Positions 1 through 9,077 of a stretch of DNA of 64,000 bases are shown here, piece by piece; within the stretch, counting starts at the first letter, position 1; each line of letters opens with the position of its first letter. The notes beneath the pieces are model-generated. The model saw only the letters and a list, made by a program, of their open reading frames with translations, was not told the origin of the DNA and made no database searches. A program made the translations under genes and the position numbers. Source of the stretch: JASHUC01 sp035606175 (GTDB lineage Bacteria; Pseudomonadota; Gammaproteobacteria; Steroidobacterales; Steroidobacteraceae); the NCBI GenBank assembly GCA_035606175.1, contig DATNFW010000103.1:15424-79423 (forward strand), given 5' to 3'.

Positions 1-1316
1 AGACCGTATTGATCCTTGTCGTCGGCGAGCGTGACGCAATTTCTCTCCTGCGCGAGAAACTCGCCGACGATCTTGAGCCCCACCTGGTGGTTGTAGTCCT
101 GCATCGCTCTCATGAGGCGATTGCCCCACAGGCCGCGATTGGTCGATTGCACGCGCGCCCAGAGCTGCGGGAGCGGCCCCTGGCTCATATAGCAGTAGCC
201 GCCGAAGAAGTCCTTAGCATCGCAGTAGTTCCAATGCTCGGTGAGCGCAAGCGACGGCGGGCCCTTGTAGCTGCGGATCTCGCGCTCGGATAAGCCCCAT
301 ACCGCTTGATTCGCCTGCACGGTGAAGTACTTGCCGACGAGGCCCGAGCTGTTCGCCAGGCCTTGCGGATGGTGCTGGTCCGCGGAGTTGAAAAGCAGCC
401 GCGGAGTCTCGATCGCGTAGCCTGCGACGACGACATGTCGTGCGTGCTGGAAGCGCCAGCGCCCCTCACGCACGTAGTGCACCCCGGTCGCGCGCGCTTC
501 GTGCCCGCCCGTCGGGTGCTTCACTTCGATGCGGCCGACCATGGCGAGATCGCGGATCTCGGCGCCAGCGGCGACCGCGCGCGGGATCCAGGTGACGAGC
601 GCGCTCTGCTTGGCATTGGTCGAGCAGCCGGTCACGCAGAATCCGCGGTACACGCAAGGGTGGGCGCGACCGCGGGGCGCCGAGAGCGTCGCGATCGGAG
701 TCTCGGTCCAGGGGATGCCGAGCGCCTCGCAACCCTCGGCGAGCGCGAGCCCCGCGGCATTGAGCTCGTGCGCGCGATAGGGATAGCGCGGCCGTTTCGG
801 CCCCCACGGATAGTTGACGGGCCCCGAGATCTTCAGCGCCTCCTCGACCTCGCGGTAATAGCCCCACATCTCGCGCCAGTCGATCGGCCAGTCCGCGCCG
901 TAGCCGAGAAGCGTGCGGGATTTGAACCACTCGGGCCGGAAACGCAGCGACACCATTGCGAAATGCACCGTGCTGCCGCCGACTCCCTTGCCGCTGTTGT
1001 TGCTGCCGAGCTGGACCGGGTTGCTGCCGGTCGAGATGCGATCGTCCGTCCAGTAGAGCTTGGTCTGCTCGGCCTCATCGGAGGCGAAATCTTCCAGCGG
1101 GCGAAACCACGGGCCGGCATCGAGCGCAACGACCGTGAACCCCGCCTCGGCGAGCCGACAGGCGAGCGTTCCGCCACCCGCCCCGGTCCCCACGATGACG
1201 AAATCCACTTCCTCGTCGTCGCGGAACTGTCGCATGGGGACCCACCCGCCCGGCCGGAACACATCGGGCGCGCGGCCATTCCTGGCACGCGGCTCGGTGA
1301 GCGGATCATCCGGCAT
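1..1316 (-). CDS. GMC family FAD oxidoreductase (partial, runs off left edge)
   Basis: Flavin-dependent dehydrogenase of the glucose-methanol-choline family, probably the catalytic subunit of an alcohol or sugar dehydrogenase. About 438 N-terminal residues are visible; the C-terminus lies beyond base 1. After a charged leader of about 36 residues comes the FAD dinucleotide fold GTGAGGG (43-49), then the GMC FAD-contact stretch GKGVGGSTVHF (109-119). I chose the ATG at 1316 because it is the first in-frame start after the upstream stop; the ATG at residue 28 is an alternative. The gene lies 26 bases downstream of a gluconate-2-dehydrogenase-subunit-3-like gene, the usual partner of this GMC subgroup, which supports a membrane-associated dehydrogenase. 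Any cytochrome subunit would be further left, outside the window. Substrate is unknown. Confidence 0.93.
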   Translation of the reverse strand, partial: MPDDPLTEPRARNGRAPDVFRPGGWVPMRQFRDDEEVDFVIVGTGAGGGTLACRLAEAGFTVVALDAGPWFRPLEDFASDEAEQTKLYWTDDRISTGSNPVQLGSNNSGKGVGGSTVHFAMVSLRFRPEWFKSRTLLGYGADWPIDWREMWGYYREVEEALKISGPVNYPWGPKRPRYPYRAHELNAAGLALAEGCEALGIPWTETPIATLSAPRGRAHPCVYRGFCVTGCSTNAKQSALVTWIPRAVAAGAEIRDLAMVGRIEVKHPTGGHEARATGVHYVREGRWRFQHARHVVVAGYAIETPRLLFNSADQHHPQGLANSSGLVGKYFTVQANQAVWGLSEREIRSYKGPPSLALTEHWNYCDAKDFFGGYCYMSQGPLPQLWARVQSTNRGLWGNRLMRAMQDYNHQVGLKIVGEFLAQERNCVTLADDKDQYG

Positions 1317-1342
1317 GGCGTGCGCCGCAGGTCATACCCGCT

Positions 1343-2005
1343 TCAGCGGATGCGCTGATTGATGCGGCGGGCTTCCAGCGCATCGTCGCCATGCGCTTCT
1401 GCCGGCTCCCACGGATCGCGCTCGTCATAGCCCATGCGCACGTAACCGCGCGGACTCGCCGGCCCGCCGTATCCCATCTCGCTCCAGGCGGTCGGATACG
1501 ACCAGTAAGCGTCGACGACATCGGTGAGCAGACGTTGCGTGAAGAAGGTCTTCGGCGGCATGCCGCCCCAAACCGGATCATGCAGGTCTCCCTGCTCCAT
1601 TCGCCTGAGGAGTTCTTCCTGCTCTCGCGGCTCGAGCTCACGGAAGGGCCGGCCATGTGCCGAGTTCGATTCGGCATCGAGCGCTGCAATCCCGCGCCGC
1701 CAGGCTGTGCGCTCGCGCGGCATGTCGGCTGCGCGATAGCCGTCCTGGCGGTCGATGTACAGCTTGTGATCGATCAGCTCTGCAACGGGAACGGGCACGC
1801 GATGCGCAGGCTGGGGCGTGATGATCGCCGCGATCGCCTGCACCGTCGCGAGCTCGTGGATGTCGAAGAAGCGCGGCTCTCGCGGGGTGCGAAGCCGCGC
1901 GTCGATCACCTCGCGCGTCTTGTCGTTCCATGACGGCGAGCGACGTTTGGTAAGCACGTCGTAGCCCGGATAGCGCTCCGGACCTGCAGAGCGATGTTCA
2001 GCCAT
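1343..2005 (-). CDS. Gluconate 2-dehydrogenase subunit 3 family protein
   Basis: Small subunit of GMC-type dehydrogenases, 220 residues. The family usually helps export or assemble the flavoprotein. Family features seen: the FFDIHELATVQAIAAIITP stretch (about 47-65), where the sequence around the TAT-less helical core begins, and the C-terminal Trp/Gly-rich block with AWSEMGYGGPASPRGY (about 174-189). No twin-arginine signal is visible, unlike many homologues, so any export would depend on a partner. It overlaps the upstream membrane-protein gene by 8 bases and precedes the GMC gene, forming a three-gene leftward operon. Confidence 0.88.
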   Translation of the reverse strand: MAEHRSAGPERYPGYDVLTKRRSPSWNDKTREVIDARLRTPREPRFFDIHELATVQAIAAIITPQPAHRVPVPVAELIDHKLYIDRQDGYRAADMPRERTAWRRGIAALDAESNSAHGRPFRELEPREQEELLRRMEQGDLHDPVWGGMPPKTFFTQRLLTDVVDAYWSYPTAWSEMGYGGPASPRGYVRMGYDERDPWEPAEAHGDDALEARRINQRIR

Positions 2006-2840
2006 GCGGCCGCTCCTTCAATAGCCCGAGCGCAGCGAGCCCCGCAAGGGCGAGGCCCGTGAAGCTCGGCGGGGCCGGAAGCGGCGGCCCGTTGAGAATG
2101 TTCTGTGTCCAGTTGCGCCAGCCACCCATGTTGCGCGCGACTCCCCAGGTGTGGAACCCGACGCCGGCGAAGCCGAGGAGCGCCGTGAGGCGCAGCCATA
2201 CACGGGCGATGCGGCCGCGGCGCGGCGAGGAACTGGCGGCCGCCCCGAGCAGCAGCGCGGCGCTCACCGGTGGCAACGTGACCGGGGCGTACATGGCGGG
2301 ATTGTGGTATGCGCCGCGGAAATGCAGCAGCGCGGCCTCCGCAACCGTGCCGAGGAGGCCGAGACCGCTCACCACAGCGAGCAGCCGTCCCGCGGGCAAA
2401 CCGAGCACGTGCGCAGGTCGTCCCCGAGAGGTGTGGCGCACCTCCTCGGCGGCCGCACCAAGCAGTCCAGCGAGCAGGATCGCCATCGGAGCACCGAGCG
2501 GCGCTCCGAAGAACAGGTTCTGCCACGCGAGACGGCCGGGGCGTTTGAGAACGTTATAGAGATGAAACCCAGTGCCGGCCATTCCCGTGAGAGCGGCGGC
2601 CGAGAAGACCGCCTGGCGCGCTCGGTGGGCGAGCGGCCGCATGTCGGTCGTGCCATGCGCGGACACCGCGAGGGTCAATGCTGAGATGACCGGCGGAGCG
2701 AACATGAAGCCGTTCTTGAAGGAGCCACGATAGTGCTCGAGGCCGCTGTCAAGCAGCACCGAGGTCGCGAGCAGCCCCGTCGCACGATTGAGGCGTCGGG
2801 CGGCGTGAACGCTGGCGCCGCGGTGTATTCGACTGTGCAC
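1998..2840 (-). CDS. Polytopic membrane protein of the GMC dehydrogenase operon
   Basis: Integral membrane protein of 280 residues, function not established. The sequence shows about six or seven hydrophobic segments, with short charged loops and two His/Asn-containing stretches that resemble each other: HYRGSFKNGFMFAPPV near residue 37 and HFRGAYHNPAMYAPVT near residue 173. This internal similarity suggests the protein arose by duplication of a roughly 135-residue half. It is the first gene of the operon with the subunit 3 and GMC genes and overlaps the next gene by 8 bases, so it is probably the membrane anchor or quinone-facing partner; that role is inference. Confidence 0.75.
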   Translation of the reverse strand: MHSRIHRGASVHAARRLNRATGLLATSVLLDSGLEHYRGSFKNGFMFAPPVISALTLAVSAHGTTDMRPLAHRARQAVFSAAALTGMAGTGFHLYNVLKRPGRLAWQNLFFGAPLGAPMAILLAGLLGAAAEEVRHTSRGRPAHVLGLPAGRLLAVVSGLGLLGTVAEAALLHFRGAYHNPAMYAPVTLPPVSAALLLGAAASSSPRRGRIARVWLRLTALLGFAGVGFHTWGVARNMGGWRNWTQNILNGPPLPAPPSFTGLALAGLAALGLLKERPHG

Positions 2841-2981
2841 GGTTCTCCTGACTCGTGACGGCGAGCCTTCGAACGACCGACCGATCTACATTTGGCTGTC
2901 GCTCCTTCAACTACCCGTCCGCGGCAAGGTTCCGTCTGCGCTGGCACCCGCGGCGATCGAAGCGTTCAACGCGACGAGCCG

Positions 2982-3371
2982 CTACAGCATGTCGTTGTTG
3001 TTGGCGGCGCGAGGGGGGATCTCCTGCGCGACGTCCCAGTGCTCCGCGACTTTGCCGTTCTCGATGCGAAAGATGTCGACGACCGCGTTCCCGCGCTCGC
3101 CTGGATGAATGACGACGTGAACGTGGGCAATGACATGATCGCCCTCCGCGAAGATGCGTTTCACGTCGTGCCGCGCGTCGGGAGAATGATTCCGGGCCCA
3201 ATCGAGAAACGCTTTCAGGCCCGCGGTACCCGTCGCGGCGAGAGGACTGTGCTGGATGTAGTCGGGCGCAAAGAGCTCATCCACGCGCGCCGAGTCGAGG
3301 GGCCCGAGCACCCGTTCATAGACCGCGCGAATGAGGCGGAGATTCGCCTCCTCAGCAGGCGTGTAAGGCAC
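2982..3371 (-). CDS. SnoaL-like / NTF2-fold ester cyclase family protein
   Basis: Small alpha+beta barrel protein of the SnoaL/NTF2 superfamily. Seen: an N-terminal helix with RLIRAVYERVL, the region DELFAPDYIQHSP, then HDVKRIFAEGDHVIAHVHVV and a closing DIFRIENGKVAEHWDVAQ, the order typical of SnoaL-like ester cyclases and uncharacterised relatives. The start is uncertain: GTG at 3371 gives 129 residues, while TTG at 3389 lies inside a tandem repeat and adds six residues. No good ribosome binding site precedes either. The substrate is unknown. Confidence 0.8.
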   Translation of the reverse strand: MPYTPAEEANLRLIRAVYERVLGPLDSARVDELFAPDYIQHSPLAATGTAGLKAFLDWARNHSPDARHDVKRIFAEGDHVIAHVHVVIHPGERGNAVVDIFRIENGKVAEHWDVAQEIPPRAANNNDML

Positions 3372-3418
3372 AAGGCACCGTCGGGTCAAGGCACCGTCAG
3401 GTCAAGGCACCGTCAGGT
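3371..3418. repeat. Three tandem 16-bp repeats
   Basis: Three head-to-tail copies of CAAGGCACCGTC(A/G)GGT at 3371-3386, 3387-3402 and 3403-3418; the copies differ at one position. The array covers the start region of the SnoaL-like gene and the stop codon of the upstream TPR gene (stop at 3413-3415). Read on the minus strand each unit carries TTGAC, so the array also creates repeated -35-like elements. Confidence 0.85.
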
Positions 3419-4285
3419 CCAGTCGCCCCCTCCGTCTCCGCCACCGGCGTCTCCGCCCATTCCGAAGTCGGCGCCGCCGCCGCCGGGATCACCGCCGCCA
3501 TCCCAGGAATCGCCGGATAGCCCAAAATCCTGCCCTCCCATGTCTGGGTTGGGCGGGGCCCCAACGATCTCTCCCGCGTTCGCCGGCGGAATCACACCGC
3601 CACCCTGGCCGCCGCCGAGCACACGTCCCACGAGCGCCTCGCCCGCTGCGACGCCCGCCCCGACCGCGAGCCCCGTGCCGAGACTGCCCATCAGCCCGGG
3701 ACGGCTGCCGTAGCCGTAGGGCCCGCCCCCCATGGGAGGCACGATCCCGCCGGGCGGCATGCCCATGGGCTGCCCCGGATACGGTTGCCCGGGATATTGG
3801 GGATAGCCGCTCGCAAGCTGACGGCGTCGGCGCGCGATCGAGGCGACGATCACGACGACGGACAAACCGACGAGGATCAAGCCCCAGGGCACGCCCGAGC
3901 GGCGGGTGGTCTGCGGCGCATAGGGGGCACGAGGCAGGACGCGACCCTGCGAGAGCTCCGCTTTGAGCTCCCCGATCGCTGCGCGGTTGGTCACGAACGG
4001 CAGTCCGGGCTCGAGCGTCTCGGCGGTGGCGAGCTCGGCCTGCGCCCGTGGAATATCTCCGGCCCGCGCGTAGACCTCGGCGGCGACCCAGTGCGCCTGG
4101 CCGCTGCGCGGATGGTCGGCGAGCACCTGGCTCAGCATGCGCTCGGCCTGACCGAGCTGCCCTGCCCGCGCCGCCTCATAGATTTGATGCGGGGTCGGGT
4201 CCGGCCCCGCGGCAAGCACGAGGCCCGCTGCGGTGATGCCGGCAAAGAGCATGAGGGGAACAGCGATCTTGCGAAGCCTGGCCAT
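3413..4285 (-). CDS. TPR protein with transmembrane helix and Gly-rich tail
   Basis: Membrane-anchored tetratricopeptide protein of 290 residues from the ATG at 4285. Order of parts: signal or anchor segment (about 6-24), a TPR-like helical region with AGQLGQAERMLSQVLADHP and ARAGDIPRAQAELATAETLEP (about 36-95), a second hydrophobic helix (about 128-147), then a Tyr/Pro/Gly-rich stretch and a C-terminal tail very rich in Gly and Asp. The overall layout recalls secreted proteins with Gly-rich ends, but I recognise no specific family. An earlier in-frame ATG at 4357 would add 24 residues without a signal-like character, so I chose 4285. Confidence 0.75.
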   Translation of the reverse strand: MARLRKIAVPLMLFAGITAAGLVLAAGPDPTPHQIYEAARAGQLGQAERMLSQVLADHPRSGQAHWVAAEVYARAGDIPRAQAELATAETLEPGLPFVTNRAAIGELKAELSQGRVLPRAPYAPQTTRRSGVPWGLILVGLSVVVIVASIARRRRQLASGYPQYPGQPYPGQPMGMPPGGIVPPMGGGPYGYGSRPGLMGSLGTGLAVGAGVAAGEALVGRVLGGGQGGGVIPPANAGEIVGAPPNPDMGGQDFGLSGDSWDGGGDPGGGGADFGMGGDAGGGDGGGDWT

Positions 4286-4349
4286 GGTTCGTACCTGCTC
4301 GCTTTCGAGGCACTGACCCTTTGGGCAGCGGCGGCTGCCTGGGGTTCCA

Positions 4350-4410
4350 GAACTCATACGAAAATGATGATAAACAGGGTGTTAAGCGGGAGACTTAATC
4401 TTTACACGTG
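4350..4410 (-). promoter_or_regulatory. AT-rich island, probable promoter of the TPR gene
   Basis: A distinctly AT-rich stretch in otherwise very GC-rich DNA, between the end of the RND pump gene (4429) and the TPR gene start (4285). On the minus strand it includes TTAACA and later TATGAG-like hexamers, and a weak stem TTAAG/CTTAA. It could be a promoter or the pump transcript's end; the exact elements are not certain. Confidence 0.3.
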
Positions 4411-4428
4411 CGCGAGTGCGGGCACGGC

Positions 4429-7400
4429 TCAATGTGCCTGCGCGGCATGCGGGGATGGCGCATCCGGCGCGAGCACTGCATTTGCGCTCTGACGCTCCCG
4501 TGCGTGATCGGCTCCGAGCATCAGATAGACGGCCGGCACGATGAACAGCGTGAACAGCGTTCCGATCGACAGCCCGGAGAAGATCACGATGCCCATTGCG
4601 CGTCTGCCCGCCGCGCCGGCACCCGAGGCGATCACGAGCGGGATGACCCCGACCACCATCGCGGCCGTTGTCATCAGGATCGGCCTCAGGCGCACGGCCG
4701 CAGCCTCCTCGATCGCGGCGAGCTTCGAGCGACCCTCGCGCTGCAGCTGATTCGCGAACTGTACGATGAGAATTCCGTGCTTGCTGATGAGGCCGAGGAG
4801 CGTCACCAGGCCCACCTGCGTGTAGATGTTGAGCGTTGCGAAGCCGAGATTGATGAAGAGCAGCGCGCCGAACAGCGCCATCGGCACGGACACCAGAATG
4901 ACCGCCGGGTCGCGAAAGCTCTCGAACTGCGCCGCGAGCGCGAGATACACGATGATGAGCGCAAATAGAAGCGTCGCGAGGAAGCTGCCCGAGCCCTGCA
5001 TGAACTGCCGCGACTGTCCCGCGTAATCGGCGGTGTAACCGAGGGGAGCGACTTCGCTCAAAGTTTTGCGCAGGAACTCGAGGGCCGCGGACTGGGACAC
5101 GGCGGGCGATCCTGCAATGATCGCGGAGTTGAGCTGCTGGAAGTGGTTGATCGTCTCGGGCACGGTGCTCGTCTCGATGCTCGCGACGGTGCGAGCAGGG
5201 ATGAGCGAGCCGTCACCCGCGCGGATGTAGTTGTCGAGCACCTGCCCGGGATTCAGGCGGTCCTTTTGCAGCAGCTGCGGAATGACTTTGTACGAGCGCC
5301 CGTCGATCGAGAAGTAGTTGACGTATCCGCCCCCGAGCGCCGCGCTCAACGAGGCGCCCACGTCCTGCGCGGTGAGGCCCAGGTCGCCGACAAGGTCGCG
5401 GTCGATCTGCAGTGTTGCCTGAGGCTTGTCGATCTTGAGGTCCGAGTCGATGTACCAGAACATGCCGCTCGCTCGGGCGCGATCGAGCACTCTCTGCACC
5501 ACGTCGTTGAGGCTCGCGATCGGCTCGGTGGTCGTGATGACGAACTGCACCGGAAAGCCCGACGAGCCGGGAAGCGAAGGCAGCTGGAAAGCTCCGACCC
5601 GCACGCCTGCGATCCGGTTCCAGCGCTTCTGCAGCTCGGCCTGAATCTCGTTCGCGGTACGCTGCCGCTCGTCCCAGGGCTTCAAGATGACGCCGCCGAT
5701 CCCCTGCGTCACGGACCCCTGGCCGAGAATTTGGAAGATTGCATCCGTCTCGGGGAGGTCCTTGAGCGAGGAATACATCTGCTCCTGATAACGTTCCATC
5801 TGCTCGAGCGTCGCATCCGGCGGCCCACTCATCTGGCCTATGACGATGCCCTGATCCTCCTGGGGCGCAAGCTCCGACTGTGACGTCATGAACAGATACA
5901 CGGCCCCGCCGAGGAGCACCACGCCGAGCACGACGAGCACGGGCCAAGTCTGTAGCCAGCTCGCGAGCAGCCGGTGATAACCGCCGCGCAGGCGCGTGAA
6001 CGCGCGGTCGAGCCAGCGCGTGAACCGGCCCTCCTCCTGGCTCGCGCGGAATACTCGCGAGCACATCATCGGCGAGAGCGTGAGCGCGATAATGCCGGAG
6101 ACGGTCACCGCACCGGCGAGCGTGAATGCAAACTCGGTGAAGAGCGCTCCGGTGAGCCCGCCTTGAAAGCCGATCGGCACGTACGCGGCCACGAGCACGA
6201 TCGTCATCGCGAGGATCGGTCCGCCGAGCTCGCGGGCGCCTTGCAGGGCTGCCTGGAAAGGCGTCGCGCCCTCTTTCATATGGCGGTCGACGTTCTCGAC
6301 CACGATGATCGCATCGTCCACGACGAGGCCGATCGCGAGAACCAGCGCGAGAAGCGTCAGGAGATTGATCGAATAGCCGAGCGCGAGCATCACGAAGAAC
6401 GCGCCGATGAGCGACAGGGGCATGGCGATGACCGGCACGAGCACGGCCCGGGGGCTGCCGAGAAAAAGGAAGATCACCACGGTCACGATCGCGAGCGCCT
6501 CGACGAGCGTGCGGATCACCTCGGAAATCGCCGTCGTGACGAATTTCGTGGTGTCGTACACGACCTCTTCTTTGATCCCGGTGGGCAGCTGTGCGGCGAT
6601 CCCCGGCATCATGGCCTTGACGCGCCGTGCCACATCGAGCACGTTCGCGGTCGGCGCGGCCTGGATGCCAAGAAACACTTCCCTGCGCCCGTTGAAAGCG
6701 ACGCTGAAATTGTAATTGTCGGAACCGAGCACGACGTTCGCGACGTCCTCGAGCCGCACCAGCGCGCCGTTTTGACGTTTGACGACCAGACGCCGGAAGC
6801 CCTCGAGCGAGTGCAGATCGGTCGAGGCGGTGAGATCGACGCTCACCATCTGTCCTTTCGTCGTGCCGACCGCCGCGAGGTAGTTGTTCGCGGCAAGGGC
6901 CGCATACACGTCGCTCGCCGTCACGTCGTGAGCCGCCATGCGATCGGGGTCGAGCCAGGCGCGCAGGGCGAACTGGCGCCCGCCCTGCAGCTCCGCACTC
7001 TGCACACCGGGGACCGCATCGAGCTTCGGCTTCACGACGCGCAGCACGTAGTCGGTCACGTCGTTCGTCGGAAGCACGTCGCTGAAGAAGCCGACGTACA
7101 TCGTGTCCGTCGTCTGGCCCGTCGAGACGCTGAGCACGGGCTGCTGAGCCTGAGGCGGCAGCTGGTTGCGGACCGAGTTCACCTTGGTCGAGATCTCGGT
7201 GAGCGCGCGGTTCGCATCGTAGTTGAGGCGAAGCGTCGCATTGATCGTCGACACGCCGGTCGTGCTCGAGGAGGACAGATAGTCGATGCCCTGCGCCTGC
7301 GCGACGGCGGATTCGAGCGGCTGGGTGATGAACCCTGCCACCGTCTGAGCGTCCGCCCCGTAGTACACAGTCGTGATCGACACCACCGCGCTCTCGGTCT

Positions 7401-7515
7401 GCGGGTATTGCGTGACCGGAAGGTTGAATATCGAGCGCACGCCGAGCACGAGAATCAGCAGGCTCAGGACGGCCGAGAGCACCGGCCGCTTGACGAACAG
7501 GTCCGTGATCCTCAT
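4429..7515 (-). CDS. RND multidrug efflux transporter, HAE1 family (inner membrane)
   Basis: Proton-driven drug exporter of the AcrB/MexB/MdtB type, 1028 residues, a normal length for the family. Seen: N-terminal membrane helix after MRITDLFVKRPVLSAVLS, the large periplasmic porter domains, the TM4 proton-relay pair D400-D401 in LVVDDAIIVVEN (equivalent to AcrB D407/D408), and the second half repeating the first. I chose the ATG at 7515 because family members begin at this MRITDLF motif and an AGGT lies about 9 bases upstream. An in-frame GTG at 7548 overlaps the stop of the upstream fusion-protein gene and could give translational coupling. No outer-membrane channel gene is next to it, so the pump probably shares a TolC-type channel encoded elsewhere. 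Confidence 0.97.
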   Translation of the reverse strand: MRITDLFVKRPVLSAVLSLLILVLGVRSIFNLPVTQYPQTESAVVSITTVYYGADAQTVAGFITQPLESAVAQAQGIDYLSSSSTTGVSTINATLRLNYDANRALTEISTKVNSVRNQLPPQAQQPVLSVSTGQTTDTMYVGFFSDVLPTNDVTDYVLRVVKPKLDAVPGVQSAELQGGRQFALRAWLDPDRMAAHDVTASDVYAALAANNYLAAVGTTKGQMVSVDLTASTDLHSLEGFRRLVVKRQNGALVRLEDVANVVLGSDNYNFSVAFNGRREVFLGIQAAPTANVLDVARRVKAMMPGIAAQLPTGIKEEVVYDTTKFVTTAISEVIRTLVEALAIVTVVIFLFLGSPRAVLVPVIAMPLSLIGAFFVMLALGYSINLLTLLALVLAIGLVVDDAIIVVENVDRHMKEGATPFQAALQGARELGGPILAMTIVLVAAYVPIGFQGGLTGALFTEFAFTLAGAVTVSGIIALTLSPMMCSRVFRASQEEGRFTRWLDRAFTRLRGGYHRLLASWLQTWPVLVVLGVVLLGGAVYLFMTSQSELAPQEDQGIVIGQMSGPPDATLEQMERYQEQMYSSLKDLPETDAIFQILGQGSVTQGIGGVILKPWDERQRTANEIQAELQKRWNRIAGVRVGAFQLPSLPGSSGFPVQFVITTTEPIASLNDVVQRVLDRARASGMFWYIDSDLKIDKPQATLQIDRDLVGDLGLTAQDVGASLSAALGGGYVNYFSIDGRSYKVIPQLLQKDRLNPGQVLDNYIRAGDGSLIPARTVASIETSTVPETINHFQQLNSAIIAGSPAVSQSAALEFLRKTLSEVAPLGYTADYAGQSRQFMQGSGSFLATLLFALIIVYLALAAQFESFRDPAVILVSVPMALFGALLFINLGFATLNIYTQVGLVTLLGLISKHGILIVQFANQLQREGRSKLAAIEEAAAVRLRPILMTTAAMVVGVIPLVIASGAGAAGRRAMGIVIFSGLSIGTLFTLFIVPAVYLMLGADHARERQSANAVLAPDAPSPHAAQAH

Positions 7516-7544
7516 GGCTTCAACCTGCGCCGGACCGCGGCGTC

Positions 7545-8837
7545 TCACTCTTCCTGGGGCGCCGGGTGCGCATCGTTCGCCGGGACCACGCTGTTGTCGA
7601 TGACGACCGGCGTGCCGTTCTTGAGCTTCATCTGGCCGCTCGTGACGACGAGATCCCCCGGGTCGACACCGCGGAGCACGGCGACCTGATCGCCGCGCTT
7701 TGCGCCGAGCGTCACGAACCGCTGCTCGACCGTCAGGTGCGCCGGACTCGCTGCGCCGTCCGGCCGCGTGCCCGAGGCGCTCACCTGACCCTCGGCATCG
7801 GGTGCGGCCTTCGCCGCCGACCCCGTGGCGTCCTTCACCAGAAAGACCGTGGCTCCGTAGGGGTTGTAGGTAATTGCCGTTTGTGGAAGCGTCAAATGCC
7901 GCTCCGCGCCGCCCGATTCGACGGAGACGCGTGCGAACATGCCGGGCACGAGGCGACGGTGCGGGTTGTCGATGCGCGCCTCCACCTGGAAGTTACGGCT
8001 TGCCGCATCGATGCGCGGATCGATGGCCGTCACTTTGCCCGTGAAGCGCTCATTCGGATAGGAGTCGCTCGTGACGTTCACCGTCTCGCCCTTCGAGACG
8101 CGCGCCAGCTCCACCTGGGGAAGGCGGAAATCGACATAGATGGGGTCGAGGGTCTGAAGCGTCACGACCTTGTCGCCGGGATTGAGATACTGGCCGGGAT
8201 TGATCGTCGTGATGCCGAGCCGGCCCGCAAACGGCGCGCGCAGCGTCTTCTTCGCGACGGTAGCCGCTTGCGCTGCGACCTGGGCTCGCTTCGCCTTGAG
8301 GTCCGCCTCGTCCGAGTCGATCTGCGATTTCGCGATCGCTTGGACCGCGAACTGCGCGCGATCGCGCCCGTAGACGACGGCTGCGAGGTCGGCGGCGGCC
8401 TGCAGTGCATTGAGCTGGGCGCGATCTGAGTCCGAGTTGAGCTCGACGAGCACCTGGCCGGCTGCGACTTCATCGCCCGACCGGAACCGGACCGAGCGCA
8501 CGAGGCCCGCGACTTCCGTGGTGATGTCGACGCCCCGCACCGCGCGCAAGCTCCCGACCGCATCGAGCGCGGGCTGCCATTCGGAGTAATTCGCCGGCGC
8601 GGCCGTCACTGTTTGGGCTGGCGCGACGTTCTGCAGCAGCGCCTTGCGGATCATGTAGGACTTGAAGAGATTGAAGCCGACCAGCAGGCCGAGGAGTACC
8701 CCGGCGGCGAGCAGCACGCCCACGAGGCGCCGCCGCAGGCGGGCGGGCGGCGTAGCGCCCGACACTCCTCCTCGCTCCAGCTGGCCGCTTGGAGCGCCGG
8801 CCTCGCTCAAGCCATGTTCGACGGATTCGAGGCTCAC
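7545..8837 (-). CDS. RND efflux periplasmic adaptor (membrane fusion protein)
   Basis: Periplasmic adaptor linking the RND pump to an outer-membrane channel, 430 residues. Parts in order: cytoplasmic leader (1-35), a single membrane anchor (about 36-60), lipoyl/barrel-sandwich half with GLVRSVRFRSGDEVAAGQ, a coiled-coil hairpin rich in Ala, Gln and Asp (about 130-195), the second lipoyl half with APFAGRLGITTINPGQYL, then beta-barrel and membrane-proximal domains. The GTG start at 8837 has GGAGAT a few bases upstream. It is the first gene of the pump operon, 29 bases from the ATG of the transporter. Drug specificity cannot be inferred. Confidence 0.95.
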   Translation of the reverse strand: MSLESVEHGLSEAGAPSGQLERGGVSGATPPARLRRRLVGVLLAAGVLLGLLVGFNLFKSYMIRKALLQNVAPAQTVTAAPANYSEWQPALDAVGSLRAVRGVDITTEVAGLVRSVRFRSGDEVAAGQVLVELNSDSDRAQLNALQAAADLAAVVYGRDRAQFAVQAIAKSQIDSDEADLKAKRAQVAAQAATVAKKTLRAPFAGRLGITTINPGQYLNPGDKVVTLQTLDPIYVDFRLPQVELARVSKGETVNVTSDSYPNERFTGKVTAIDPRIDAASRNFQVEARIDNPHRRLVPGMFARVSVESGGAERHLTLPQTAITYNPYGATVFLVKDATGSAAKAAPDAEGQVSASGTRPDGAASPAHLTVEQRFVTLGAKRGDQVAVLRGVDPGDLVVTSGQMKLKNGTPVVIDNSVVPANDAHPAPQEE

Positions 8838-9077
8838 GGGATCTCCTGCGGGGGCGACGCATGCGGCGCATCTCTCCCGAGTGCCGCCTAGCCGCTCGGA
8901 AAGGGCGCAACCGTACCGGCAGTTACGGACGGCTGCAATGCCGATTAAGAGAGAGGCGCCGTGGCACGTCCTTTGGCGATAGAATCCACCCCCCGGGTCG
9001 GGTACTCTTGTGCCGCACCGCGCGCGGGGGCTGCGGTGCCAATTGCATCCGAAATGTCACCCCTCGGAGACCCCAGC

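Noticed and set aside
5974..7689. A 571-residue open frame on the plus strand opposite the RND genes
   Set aside because: Composition is very rich in His, Arg and Asp with no domain, and the opposite strand holds a clear RND transporter; it is the usual antisense frame of GC-rich coding DNA.
8962..8977. A sigma-54-like TGGCAC(G)N4TTGG sequence upstream of kaiC
   Set aside because: The -12 element reads GG instead of the essential GC, and the spacing match is what one expects by chance in GC-rich DNA; no enhancer-binding gene is adjacent.
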